The notes below the pieces were generated by a model. It was given only the letters and a program-made list of their open reading frames with translations. It searched no databases and was not told where the DNA came from. DNA of 14,178 bases from JAKFWI01 sp031398975 (GTDB taxonomy: Bacteria > Pseudomonadota > Alphaproteobacteria > Caulobacterales > Aquidulcibacteraceae), in NCBI GenBank assembly GCA_031398975.1, contig JANNOI010000039.1, positions 1 through 14,178 of the forward strand, read 5' to 3'. This document shows positions 1 through 6,554 of the stretch, in pieces; the first letter of the stretch is position 1, and every line of letters begins with the position of its first letter. Both the position numbers and the translations under genes were made by a program.

Positions 1-62
1 CGACCGATGATCAGCGGCGCGATCCGCTCCCAAGCCGCGTCATCCAGAACCCGTCGATCCAT
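1..62 (-). CDS. IS5-type transposase, N-terminal fragment (cut by window edge)
   Basis: Read on the minus strand from an ATG at 62-60, this gives about 20 residues beginning MDRRVLDDAAWERIAPLI and then leaves the window. The pattern 'D-x-x-W-E-R-I-x-P-L-I' is the usual opening of IS5-family (IS427-like) transposases, which in this group are often split into two frames joined by a programmed frameshift; the second part is outside the window. In-frame GTG (65-63) and TTG (71-69) codons just upstream are alternative starts; the TTG sits closer to the GGAGG at 81-77. Only the first 20 codons are seen, so the family call rests on this short motif and on the leader structure next to it. Confidence 0.7.
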   Translation of the reverse strand, partial: MDRRVLDDAAWERIAPLIIG

Positions 63-69
63 CACACCC

Positions 70-93
70 AAGACCGCCTCCAAAAGCAGTCTT
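70..93 (-). promoter_or_regulatory. Hairpin enclosing the transposase Shine-Dalgarno
   Basis: On the minus-strand RNA, AAGACTGC and GCGGTCTT form an 8-bp stem (one U-G wobble) around an 8-base loop, and the GGAGG (81-77) spans the loop and stem. On the plus strand the wobble becomes a C-A mismatch, so the fold favours the transposase sense strand. IS elements often hide the transposase ribosome binding site this way to block translation from read-through RNA; that role is inferred here. Confidence 0.4.
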
Positions 94-145
94 GAATCAC
101 AGCCCAGCTCAGGTGGGAATCCCTAGAGTCCACACGACCTAGGCG

Positions 146-772
146 TCAGCGCGGCTTCCGCCTTGGCGTCGGCTTCTTGGCGGCGTCCGGCGTGGTCCCG
201 CTGCGCACTGCGCCGTTGAGGAAGGCGTCGACGATCGTGGGCATCGGCAGGCCGGGCAGGTCGAAGAAGTGGCGGTGCACCACATCGGCATAGATCTGCC
301 CCATCAAAATCTGCGCCGCGGTGTCGATGTCCATCGCCAGCTCGCCGCGGGCGTCGACCTCCCGCAACAGCTCGGCCACGCAGCCGCGCAACGTCTCCAC
401 GAACGCCGACGCGTTATGTCCCGGCTCGTTCCGGCTGCTGCGCCGCACCGCCTCCGCGATCGGCGCCACACGCCCGATATGGACGCTCATCGCCTCGCAC
501 GCCTGGATCAGCCGGGTGCGCAGATCGGGGACTTCGCGCAGGGCGGCGAGTTGATCCTCCACGCGATTGGTGCGCGCGATCTCGATCAGACACGCGCGGA
601 TCACCGATTCCTTGTCCGGGAAGATGCGGAAGATCGCGCCGACCGAGGTGCCCGTGGCGGCCGCCATTTCAAGCGCGGTCAAATCCCCGCCGCTCTCGAT
701 CAAGACCGGCGCCAAGGCCTCGATGATCGCCGCCCGGCGCTGGTCCGCCCGCATATAGGTGACGCGCGCCAT
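146..772 (-). CDS. TetR/AcrR-type transcriptional repressor
   Basis: This 208-residue protein is the normal length for a TetR-type dimeric repressor. Residues about 10-60 form the DNA-binding domain: a first helix (RRAAIIEALAPVLIESGGD) and then a helix-turn-helix around 32-52 with the family signature LTALEMAAATGTSVGAIFRIF and the following PDKESVIRACL. The rest is a helical ligand-binding and dimer domain that gives no clue to the ligand. The C-terminus is basic (KKPTPRRKPR). It is divergent from the TonB receptor at 1104, with 331 bases between, so repression of that receptor and of itself is the simplest model. A second in-frame ATG at 754-752 (MRADQRR) is an alternative start; neither has a strong ribosome binding site. 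Confidence 0.9.
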   Translation of the reverse strand: MARVTYMRADQRRAAIIEALAPVLIESGGDLTALEMAAATGTSVGAIFRIFPDKESVIRACLIEIARTNRVEDQLAALREVPDLRTRLIQACEAMSVHIGRVAPIAEAVRRSSRNEPGHNASAFVETLRGCVAELLREVDARGELAMDIDTAAQILMGQIYADVVHRHFFDLPGLPMPTIVDAFLNGAVRSGTTPDAAKKPTPRRKPR

Positions 773-895
773 CGCTTAACGCCCGCGCGCGGGTAAGACT
801 TGGCGCCCGGTCCCGCTATGCACCCGCCCCTCCCGCCCCGACGACGCTTCAGCCTGGGCGACGGGAGTTTGGTTAATGGGATGTTGACCGCGGGT

Positions 896-911
896 TGGCA
901 TGACGCTGGCA
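896..911 (+). promoter_or_regulatory. Possible sigma54-type promoter element
   Basis: TGGCATGACGCTGGCA matches the sigma54 layout of GG and GC separated by ten bases (GG 897-898, GC 909-910), with the -12 box differing from TTGCA at one base. It lies about 190 bases upstream of the TonB receptor. Such a match can arise by chance in GC-rich DNA, and no enhancer-binding regulator is seen in the window. Confidence 0.2.
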
Positions 912-1051
912 AGATGCGGTCGCCCCGGTGGTTCGTCAACTCGCCGCCGCCGGCCCCGCGCGCGGCCTCGTCCCGGCAATTATTCCCGCCCAAACTAATG
1001 GATTGACCGGAGCAAAAGAATAACGCACGTTCATTCCTATTGAGGCTTTGA

Positions 1052-1064
1052 CTCATAAAATGAG
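1052..1064. promoter_or_regulatory. Palindrome, candidate operator
   Basis: CTCAT-AAA-ATGAG is a perfect 5-base inverted repeat with a 3-base centre, 40 bases before the receptor start and within the AT-rich part of the divergent region. TetR-type repressors bind such inverted repeats over promoters. A direct TGAGG repeat at 1041 and 1061 overlaps it. Assignment to the neighbouring regulator is inferred from position only. Confidence 0.3.
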
Positions 1065-1103
1065 GCCGCGCTGAAGCGCCGGCCCGTGATGCGGAGGGAA
1101 AAC

Positions 1104-3380
1104 ATGCAAAGTGGTGGGTGCCATGGCGTGCGCGGGGCTCTGCTCAAGACATCGGTTCTGATCGGCGCGATAAGCGTGGCCGGTCCGCTCTGGGCGCAGG
1201 AAGCTTCCGCGCCGGCCGCGCCGCCCCCGGTCCAGGCCCCGCCCGCCGACGCCGCAACGCCCGTAGCGCCTGTCACGCCCACGCCCGTGCGCCCGGTGCC
1301 CGAGCAGAATGTCGGCACGCTCGAAGACATCATCGTCACCGCCCAGCGGCGCGAAGAAGGCCTTCAGAACGTCCCGGTCGCGGTCACCGCGATCACGGCG
1401 CGCGATCTCGATGTCTTGCGCACCACCCGGTACGAGCAGCTCACCTCGATCGTGCCCAACCTCAATATCGCCAGCGGCCCCTCGCCCAACGACACCACGA
1501 TCGCGATCCGCGGCATCGCGCCCCCTTCGCTGCAGCCGGGTCAGGATGGATCGGTCGGGTTCTATGTCGACGGCGTGTTCCTCCCGAGCCGCGGCGCGAG
1601 CAATCTCGACATCTTCGACATCGAGCGGATCGAGGTGCTGCGCGGGCCGCAAGGCACCCTGTTCGGCCGCAATTCCTCGGCCGGCGCCATCAGCGTGATC
1701 ACCCGCGCCCCGACCGACGAGTTCCGCGGCTCCACGACCGCCGAATACGGCGAATATGACACCTACCGTGTGACCGGCTCCGCCGGCGGCCCCCTGCCAA
1801 TCGAAGATTTCTACTTCCAGGTCGGCGCGTTCGCTTCGGGCCATGACGGCTATCAGCGCAATACGTTCAACGGCGGGCGTCTGCAGGGCGAGGAAGGCTA
1901 TGGCGGCCGGGTGTTCCTGAGCTACGATTCGAGCGGGCCGGTGCGTGTCAAGTTCACCGCCGATTACGCCGAAGAGGACAACAATTCCGGCACCTATGAT
2001 TTCGGCGAGCGCACCGACATCGTCGGCGTCGACGGCTCGGGCCAGCCGATCCTGGCCGTCACCACCTCGGATCCGACCGACCGCGAAGTGTCCCTCAACA
2101 GCCCGACCTTCAACACGCGGGAAGTCTGGGGCGGTGCGCTGACGATCGACGCCGATGTCGGGGGCGCGACGCTCACCGCGATCAGCGCCTACCGCAGTTC
2201 CGACCTGCGCTATGTCGAGGACGCGGACTACACCTCCACCGGCAACGACGTGTCAGACAGCGTCACCACCTCCGAGCAATGGAGTCAGGAGGTGCGCCTC
2301 ACCTCCGACACCAACGAGGCGTTCGGCTGGCTCGCGGGCGTCTATTACTCGCACGAGATCATCGCCTCCACCGCGGTGCAGACTTTGTCCTTCACCATCC
2401 CGCCGGCGACGTCGCCGACGGCCTATAACGCAAGCTCCTTCTACGACCAGCAATCCGACAGCACCGCCGCGTTCGGCCAGATCAATTGGCGGCTGATGGA
2501 GAAGCTGACGCTGAGCCTCGGCGGGCGCGTCAGCAACGACCGGATCACCAGCACCAGCGACGTCATCGGCGGGATCCCCTTCATCCTCGAGGCCGGCACG
2601 ACGCTCTATCCCGACTACAACGAGAATTCCTTCACCTACAAGGCGACGCTCGATTACAGCCTCGGCCGCGGCTCGATCGTGTATGCGAGCTACGCCACCG
2701 GCTTCCGCCCTGGCGGCTGCAATGGCGGCTCCGTGCCCGCGGGCGTGCCGGCGTGCTATACGAGTGAGGAAGCCAAGAGCTCGGAAGTCGGCCTGAAGCT
2801 CACCCTGTTGGACAACCGGCTCCGCTTCAACGCCGCCGCCTTCTTCCTCGATTACGAGGCGTTGCAAGTGCGGGACCTGTTCGTCGCCGGCGGGCTCGCC
2901 ACGCTCTATATCTACAATGACAACGCCGAGAGCTACGGCGCGGAGGCCGAAATCACCTATGCGCCCGTGCGCGGGCTCCTGTTCGCCGGCAGCCTCGGGG
3001 TCACGGACGCCTCGCTCGAAGACGGGCGCAAGCTCGCCAACGCCCCGGAGGTCACCGCGTCCGGGCGGGTGGAGGTGAACCGGCCGATCAACGAGCAGCT
3101 GGAGTTCAGCGCCTCGGCCCGCGTCAGCTATACCGGGGACACGCTGCTCAACATCAATCAGGCGCCGCAGCTGGAGCGCGACCCCTACACGCTGGTGGAC
3201 GCCGAAGTGGGCGTCGGCGCGCCGATGGGGCGCTGGCGCGTTTCGATCTGGGGACAGAACCTGTTCGATGAGGCCTATGTCACGAGCGGCCGCGACATCC
3301 AGGCCAACAACCAGACCAATTACATCCTGACCCCGGGCACGCCGCGGATCACCGGCCTGCGGCTGGCCCACCGCTTCTGA
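1104..3380 (+). CDS. TonB-dependent outer-membrane receptor (first)
   Basis: A 758-residue outer-membrane barrel receptor for energy-dependent uptake. The start was set at ATG 1104 because a GGAGGG lies 5-8 bases upstream and a signal peptide follows directly (hydrophobic TSVLIGAISVAGPLWA, cleavage near residue 31); GTG 1086 and ATG 1089 in the same frame would put that site inside the gene. Residues 32-68 are a proline-rich stretch, then the TonB box EDIIVTAQRR (74-83) and the plug domain with the usual RGIAPP and 'IERIEVLRGPQGTLFGRNSSAGAI'-type signatures (the latter around residues 175-200). The remainder is beta-barrel, ending GLRLAHRF with the terminal Phe needed for BAM assembly. The ligand is unknown; the class covers siderophores, glycans and aromatic compounds. 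The divergent TetR-type gene and downstream hydrolase argue for an organic ligand rather than iron, but this is inference. Confidence 0.93.
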   Translation: MQSGGCHGVRGALLKTSVLIGAISVAGPLWAQEASAPAAPPPVQAPPADAATPVAPVTPTPVRPVPEQNVGTLEDIIVTAQRREEGLQNVPVAVTAITARDLDVLRTTRYEQLTSIVPNLNIASGPSPNDTTIAIRGIAPPSLQPGQDGSVGFYVDGVFLPSRGASNLDIFDIERIEVLRGPQGTLFGRNSSAGAISVITRAPTDEFRGSTTAEYGEYDTYRVTGSAGGPLPIEDFYFQVGAFASGHDGYQRNTFNGGRLQGEEGYGGRVFLSYDSSGPVRVKFTADYAEEDNNSGTYDFGERTDIVGVDGSGQPILAVTTSDPTDREVSLNSPTFNTREVWGGALTIDADVGGATLTAISAYRSSDLRYVEDADYTSTGNDVSDSVTTSEQWSQEVRLTSDTNEAFGWLAGVYYSHEIIASTAVQTLSFTIPPATSPTAYNASSFYDQQSDSTAAFGQINWRLMEKLTLSLGGRVSNDRITSTSDVIGGIPFILEAGTTLYPDYNENSFTYKATLDYSLGRGSIVYASYATGFRPGGCNGGSVPAGVPACYTSEEAKSSEVGLKLTLLDNRLRFNAAAFFLDYEALQVRDLFVAGGLATLYIYNDNAESYGAEAEITYAPVRGLLFAGSLGVTDASLEDGRKLANAPEVTASGRVEVNRPINEQLEFSASARVSYTGDTLLNINQAPQLERDPYTLVDAEVGVGAPMGRWRVSIWGQNLFDEAYVTSGRDIQANNQTNYILTPGTPRITGLRLAHRF

Positions 3381-3403
3381 GCCCCCATTCCGCCCTGCCG
3401 GAA

Positions 3404-3444
3404 GGGCCCCCATCGCACGCGCTTCGCGCTTGCCTTGGGGGCCC
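3404..3444 (+). terminator. Strong GC hairpin after the first TonB receptor
   Basis: A perfect 9-base inverted repeat (GGGCCCCCA at 3404-3412, TGGGGGCCC at 3436-3444) starts 24 bases after the receptor stop, with a small GCG-CTTCG-CGC hairpin in its loop. There is no clear U-tract after it, only GGTTTC, so it may attenuate or stabilise the message rather than fully terminate it. It separates the receptor from the hydrolase gene. Confidence 0.5.
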
Positions 3445-3501
3445 GGTCTGGTTTCTATGACCCCGCTGGCGTACGCCTGACCGCTCAACCCCGGAGCCGC
3501 C

Positions 3502-4191
3502 ATGGGCAAGATCATCACGCTCAAAAACGAGTACGGGCCGGTCGAGGCCTATCATGTGGGCCCTACGGGGGAGCGGCGCGGCGGCCTGATCGTGATCCAC
3601 GAGATTTTCGGGATGAACGAGGGCTTCAAGAGCCGCTGCGAGGATCTCGCCGCGCGCGGCTATGACGTCCTGGCGCCCAACCTGTTCAGCCGCGTCAAGC
3701 CGGGCTATGCCTACGAGCATGGCGAGGAGGGTCTCTCCCAGGGCCGCGCGACGCTTTCCGCCACCCCCTGGGACCAGATCGTCGCCGATGTCCAGAGCGC
3801 CATCAAGGCGCTGAAGCCCTGGGGCGAGGGCGTGTACATGACCGGCTTCTGTTTCGGGGGATCGGTGACCTGGGTGGCCGCGGCGCGCTGCGAGGGCCTG
3901 ACCGCGACGGCGGCGTTCTACGGGCGCGCCATGGCCGCGGAATTCTCCACACTTCAGCCGCGCGTGCCCACCGTGATCCATTACGGCGATAACGACCCCT
4001 ACATCCCGATGAGCGACATCACGCTGATGCAATCGCTGCACCCGGACCTGCCGATCCACCTCTACGCGGCCGGCCACGGCTTCGTGGCGCCCGAGGCGCC
4101 CACCTATGCGCCCGAGGCCGCCGCGCTCGCCCTCTCGCGCACGTTCGACTGGTTCGACCAGCACCAGCCGGCCGCCCCCGCCGCGACCTGA
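3502..4191 (+). CDS. Dienelactone-hydrolase-family alpha/beta hydrolase
   Basis: This 229-residue cytoplasmic protein has the normal length for the dienelactone hydrolase family. The family nucleophile elbow GFCFGG places the catalytic Cys at residue 117. The conserved HEIFG (residues 33-37) supplies the Glu that interacts with that Cys, GDND gives Asp165, and AGHGF gives His192, so the Cys-Asp-His set is complete. Classical members open dienelactone in chlorocatechol breakdown; many relatives act on other lactones or esters, so the substrate is open. A GGAG lies about 5 bases before ATG 3502. The next gene starts 28 bases after its stop, which suggests a two-gene operon. It lies downstream of a TonB receptor and may process what that receptor imports. 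Confidence 0.9.
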   Translation: MGKIITLKNEYGPVEAYHVGPTGERRGGLIVIHEIFGMNEGFKSRCEDLAARGYDVLAPNLFSRVKPGYAYEHGEEGLSQGRATLSATPWDQIVADVQSAIKALKPWGEGVYMTGFCFGGSVTWVAAARCEGLTATAAFYGRAMAAEFSTLQPRVPTVIHYGDNDPYIPMSDITLMQSLHPDLPIHLYAAGHGFVAPEAPTYAPEAAALALSRTFDWFDQHQPAAPAAT

Positions 4192-4219
4192 TTAACCCCC
4201 CAACTACAGGAGCAAAGCC

Positions 4220-4522
4220 ATGAGCACCGAAATGGAAACCGCCACCGTCATGGTGGCCGCCCTCAACGCCAAGGACATCGAAGCCGCCCTCGTCCACCTC
4301 ACCGAGGACGTCGAACTCGAAACGCCGATGGGCCCGCGCAAGGGCAAGTCCGAAGCGCGCCAGATGCTCAACATGATGGCCAGCATGGGCCAATCCGTCA
4401 TGGCCGCCCCCCTTGAAGAAGCCGGCGAAATCTTCTCCACCAGCGAAACCCCGATGGGCACAATCAAGGTCGTCTTCGAATTCACCGGCGGCGCCATCTC
4501 CGCGTTCCGCATGCGGCGCTAA
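4220..4522 (+). CDS. Small NTF2/SnoaL-like protein
   Basis: A 100-residue protein with the SnoaL/NTF2-like opening: a helix with 'ATVMVAALNAKDIEAALVHLTEDVELETPMGP', followed by a helix and strands ending in FEFTGGAISAFRMRR. Proteins of this cone-shaped fold include isomerases, cyclases and small-ligand binders; catalytic residues cannot be assigned here. It is shorter than many members (about 120-140), so part of the last sheet may be reduced. A CAGGAG sits 7 bases before ATG 4220. It is 28 bases after the hydrolase stop, so co-transcription is likely. Confidence 0.75.
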   Translation: MSTEMETATVMVAALNAKDIEAALVHLTEDVELETPMGPRKGKSEARQMLNMMASMGQSVMAAPLEEAGEIFSTSETPMGTIKVVFEFTGGAISAFRMRR

Positions 4523-4700
4523 AGCGGGCGGGCGGGTCTCAGGCGGGTCGCGGTACTCCGCACGGAAACCGGAACAAACTTAGCGTGTAGCGGGCAACAC
4601 GCATTATGCGCTTACACATAGCCCCTTGCCGGAAAACCTGCTGCGGCCTCCTGTCCACCATCCACGACGCCGTGAACCAGGCCCTTATTTAAGCGAGATT

Positions 4701-4752
4701 AGGATTCACGTTTAGGGCGGAGCCGCAAAGCGGTTCTGCCTTAAACGATCCT
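4701..4752 (+). repeat. REP-like intergenic hairpin
   Basis: Arms at 4711-4726 and 4730-4745 form a 16-base stem (three G-U pairs when read as plus-strand RNA) closed by an AAA loop, extended outward by CG and AGGAT/ATCCT with a 3-base bulge. The wobble pairs mean the plus-strand RNA folds better than the minus-strand one. The core GGCGGAGCCGCAAAGCGGTT closely resembles the hairpin at 13889-13918. Confidence 0.6.
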
Positions 4753-4818
4753 GCTTGTCTTATGACGATCCCGCCGTTCACCGCCAAGGTGGGTTGCCGC
4801 CGATGTGACCCCCGCTGT

Positions 4819-4960
4819 TTATCCAGCGGGCACTGGAATCCGGACTTCATAAAACGCCCCCGATGGGCGTGCTTCAAGCTCTTCGTTTCCGCCCCAGCGA
4901 GCGGCGTAGGCGGCGGGCGTCAGCCAGCCCAGCTTCCTAGGGCGCAAGCGCATAGGTGGC
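4819..4960 (-). pseudogene. Possible IS3-type transposase C-terminal remnant
   Basis: The minus strand reads KLGWLTPAAYAARW and then runs to a TAA at 4821-4819 after RIPVPAG. 'LGWLTPAAYAA' is typical of the tail of IS3-type transposases, where it follows a YN-x-x-RPHS motif; here the preceding residues read RPPMRLRPR, so that motif is broken. TGACCCCCGCTG from 4806 may be the element's end. No upstream integrase core is recognisable, so this is a decayed fragment if real. Confidence 0.35.
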
Positions 4961-5052
4961 CGACGTGCTGAACGGAGGGGAAAGCGTCCGCTTCTGCGCC
5001 GCCTCTTCGTGGCGTGAGCGTCGCTTCCTGTCCTTTGCAGACGGGATGAGCG

Positions 5053-5190
5053 CAACCTTACCAAGGTTGAGGTCGGCGTTCACGGACGTCCGCTTTTCGA
5101 GTAGAGTTCGAAGCCCCGTGAACCCTTGAAATCCCGGTGGCCGGAACAGATGCGAACTCCTGTTCCCTAGCTTAAAGCCGACCGGCTTTT
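5053..5190. repeat. Cluster of inverted repeats of unknown role
   Basis: Four inverted repeats occur within 140 bases: CAACCTT-acc-AAGGTTG (5053-5069), GTTCACGG/CCGTGAAC (5078-5085 with 5116-5123), GGAACAG/CTGTTCC (5143-5149 with 5160-5166) and AAAGCC-gacc-GGCTTT followed by T (5174-5190). The last one resembles a weak terminator on the plus strand. No known RNA family was recognised; it could be an untranslated RNA or leftover mobile DNA. Confidence 0.3.
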
Positions 5191-5325
5191 CACCGACCCC
5201 CAGTGCGCTGGCAGCAGGTCCGCTTCGGTCTCCGCAGTACGGCGAACATTAACCCCCGCAACAAAAGCGATGGTAGCAGTCGGTTTCAGGAGCGTTGAAG
5301 ACTCGGGACAATTCCGTTGAAAACA

Positions 5326-5401
<76 letters not shown>

Positions 5402-5527
5402 GTCCGGCGCGGTACGCGGGACGCTGTTGCGACGGCGGAGGCCAGAGGCTCGCGTCCTCGCGTGGGGACCATAAAGCGGGGCGCCGTGAACGCAAGGCTT
5501 AGAAGCGCGCAGGCCCCGCGCCGGCGC

Positions 5528-5542
5528 TTAAGCCGTGTTTAA
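5528..5542. promoter_or_regulatory. CtrA-type binding site before the Hpt gene
   Basis: TTAA-GCCGTGT-TTAA is an exact match to the TTAA-N7-TTAA consensus of the alphaproteobacterial cell-cycle regulator CtrA. It ends 54 bases before the chosen start of the Hpt gene, the distance expected for control of that promoter. TTAA words are rare in this GC-rich DNA, which raises the weight of the match. Confidence 0.6.
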
Positions 5543-5596
5543 GCTCGATCTGCCATGCTCTCCGCTTGCAGGGCTCGCGATCGGAGGTCGCACGGC

Positions 5597-5971
5597 ATGG
5601 CGTTTCGGCTTTTCGACCAGGCGCATTTCGAGATGATGACCGCCGGGGACCGTGCGCTCCAGGCTGAGCTGATCGGCTTATTTCGCGCGCAGGCCGAATT
5701 GTGGGTGCGGTTGCTGACGCCGGACGCGCCGATGGAGACCTGGCGGGACGCGGCCCACACGCTGAAGGGCTCCGCCCGGAGCCTCGGCCTGTGGACCCTC
5801 GCGGAGGCCTGCGAGGCGGCGGAGGCGCTGGCCAAGACGGGCGAGCGGGAGGGCTACCGGGTGGCGGCGCGGCTGGCCCGGGTGCGGGAGGTGCTGGCGC
5901 TTGCGCTGGCTGAGATCGCGCCGACGGCGGCGCCGGTCTGGCGGGACGCCGATCTGGTCACCTCCGCCTGA
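5597..5971 (+). CDS. Stand-alone histidine phosphotransfer (Hpt) protein
   Basis: A 124-residue all-helical protein with the Hpt signature AAHTLKGSARSLGLWTLAEA; His54 is the predicted phospho-acceptor, with Lys57 and Gly58 at the usual positions. Such proteins pass phosphate between response-regulator receiver domains in multistep phosphorelays in the cytoplasm. The start was set at ATG 5597, with GGAGG at 5583-5587, rather than the in-frame ATG at 5555, which lies upstream of that site. No kinase or response regulator gene is next to it, so it serves partners encoded elsewhere. A perfect CtrA-type box lies just upstream, suggesting cell-cycle control. The gap from the tRNA (5402-5596) otherwise shows no gene. 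Confidence 0.88.
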   Translation: MAFRLFDQAHFEMMTAGDRALQAELIGLFRAQAELWVRLLTPDAPMETWRDAAHTLKGSARSLGLWTLAEACEAAEALAKTGEREGYRVAARLARVREVLALALAEIAPTAAPVWRDADLVTSA

Positions 5972-6041
5972 AGGCGTGCGGCCGCCCGGCGGCTGGCCTT
6001 CCCAGGTGCGGGCGCGCGCGGCTTTCGGTTAGGATGCGTCG

Positions 6042-6503
6042 ATGACCCGCTTCGCGCTGCAATTCGGCCAGACCCAGCCCGGCCTCACTTATCAGGAACG
6101 CCCCGTCGTGCACGGCATTTGCCCGCGCGGGGAGCAGCAGATCGCCATCGTGCGGATCGGGGCGCGCGCGCCGTTCGAGTACGACCTTCCGGGCGGGGGG
6201 GTTGAATCGGACGAGGACGAGGCCGGCGCGCTGATGCGGGAATTCAGCGAGGAGACGGGGCTGACCGTCTGGCCGCACAAGGTGATCGGCCGCGCCGGGC
6301 AATATTGGATCCGCCAGGCGGAGGCGCGCAACAATCTGGCCACGTTCTACGAAGTGGAGCTTTCGGCCGCCGATTCCGATCCCACGGAGCCCGACCACGC
6401 TCTGGTCTGGCTGACGCCGATGGAGGCGGTGCTGAAGATGCGCCACGAGGCCCATGCCTGGGCCATCCTACACTGGCTGCGCGCCCGCAAAAGCGCCGGC
6501 TAA
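6042..6503 (+). CDS. Nudix hydrolase
   Basis: A 153-residue protein with a complete Nudix box, G-x5-E-x7-REFSEETGL, at residues 52-74; the RE and EE residues bind the metal and the family cleaves a nucleoside diphosphate linked to another group. The residue pattern before it (FEYDLPGG) and the box position are typical of single-domain Nudix enzymes. Substrate cannot be read from the sequence; ADP-ribose, sugar nucleotides, dinucleoside polyphosphates and oxidised nucleotides are all possible. An AGGATG is 7-8 bases before ATG 6042. It follows the Hpt gene by 70 bases in the same direction and converges on the TIR gene. Confidence 0.92.
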   Translation: MTRFALQFGQTQPGLTYQERPVVHGICPRGEQQIAIVRIGARAPFEYDLPGGGVESDEDEAGALMREFSEETGLTVWPHKVIGRAGQYWIRQAEARNNLATFYEVELSAADSDPTEPDHALVWLTPMEAVLKMRHEAHAWAILHWLRARKSAG

Positions 6504-6554
6504 CCCGCTCCCCTTCCCTCCCCTCCCCCCCTCTCCGGAGAAGAGCCGGGCGGC
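6504..6554 (-). other. Pyrimidine tract / G-quadruplex-capable intergenic segment
   Basis: Positions 6508-6536 are an unbroken 29-base pyrimidine run. On the minus strand it gives four G-runs (7, 4, 3 and 4 Gs) with loops of 1, 1 and 2 bases, a textbook G-quadruplex pattern. It fills the short gap between the convergent Nudix and TIR genes. A TCTCCGGAGA palindrome (6532-6541) follows. It could act as a transcription block between the two genes. Confidence 0.5.

Larger units (their letters stand above)
1..126 (-). mobile_element. End of an IS5-type insertion sequence (partial)
   Basis: This is the transposase leader plus probable terminal repeat of the element that continues left of the window. 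A CTAG at 123-126 followed inward (minus strand) by GGGATTCCCACCTGAGC could mark the outer end and target site, since this IS group commonly targets short TA-centred sites. The exact boundary cannot be fixed without the other end. The stop codon of the TetR-type gene lies only about 20 bases to the right, so the element inserted just past that gene. Confidence 0.5.
773..1103. other. Divergent regulatory region between tetR-type gene and TonB receptor
   Basis: No gene is supported in this 331-base gap. It holds a sigma54-like element (896-911), an AT-richer stretch from about 970 to 1065 typical of a promoter zone, a short palindrome at 1052-1064, a second one, GCGCTgaAGCGC, at 1068-1079, and the receptor's ribosome binding site at about 1093-1098. 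No confident sigma70 -35/-10 pair was found for either gene. Confidence 0.5.
4523..5325. other. Gene-poor interval with repeats and decayed mobile DNA
   Basis: About 800 bases without an intact gene. It contains an inverted repeat GCGTGT/ACACGC (4583-4602), a REP-like hairpin (4701-4752), a possible IS3-type transposase tail (4819-4960, minus), and three more inverted repeats between 5053 and 5189. On the minus strand an AGCGGAC word recurs near 4985, 5088 and 5220. Open frames here are short and do not look like proteins. It lies against the 3' end of a tRNA gene, a usual site for integration and its debris, but no repeat of the tRNA 3' end was found. Confidence 0.5.

Noticed and set aside
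1053..3524. Long minus-strand open frames opposite the first TonB receptor (1053-1844 and 2253-3524)
   Set aside because: They are antisense to a clearly conserved gene, rich in Arg/Gly/Ala as expected for GC-rich shadows, and show no domain motif.
3349..4393. Minus-strand frames opposite the hydrolase and SnoaL-like genes
   Set aside because: The plus-strand frames carry complete family motifs; the opposite frames do not.
4527..4549. G-rich run after the SnoaL-like gene as a G-quadruplex
   Set aside because: The last loop is 8 bases and the runs are only three Gs, so the case is much weaker than at 6508-6536.
4819..5064. Minus-strand frame as an intact small gene
   Set aside because: Only the LGWLTPAAYAARW part is recognisable; the rest is not protein-like, so it is listed as a remnant instead.
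5555..5596. Earlier ATG for the Hpt protein
   Set aside because: It places the GGAGG at 5583 inside the gene, and the extra 14 residues are not part of the Hpt fold.
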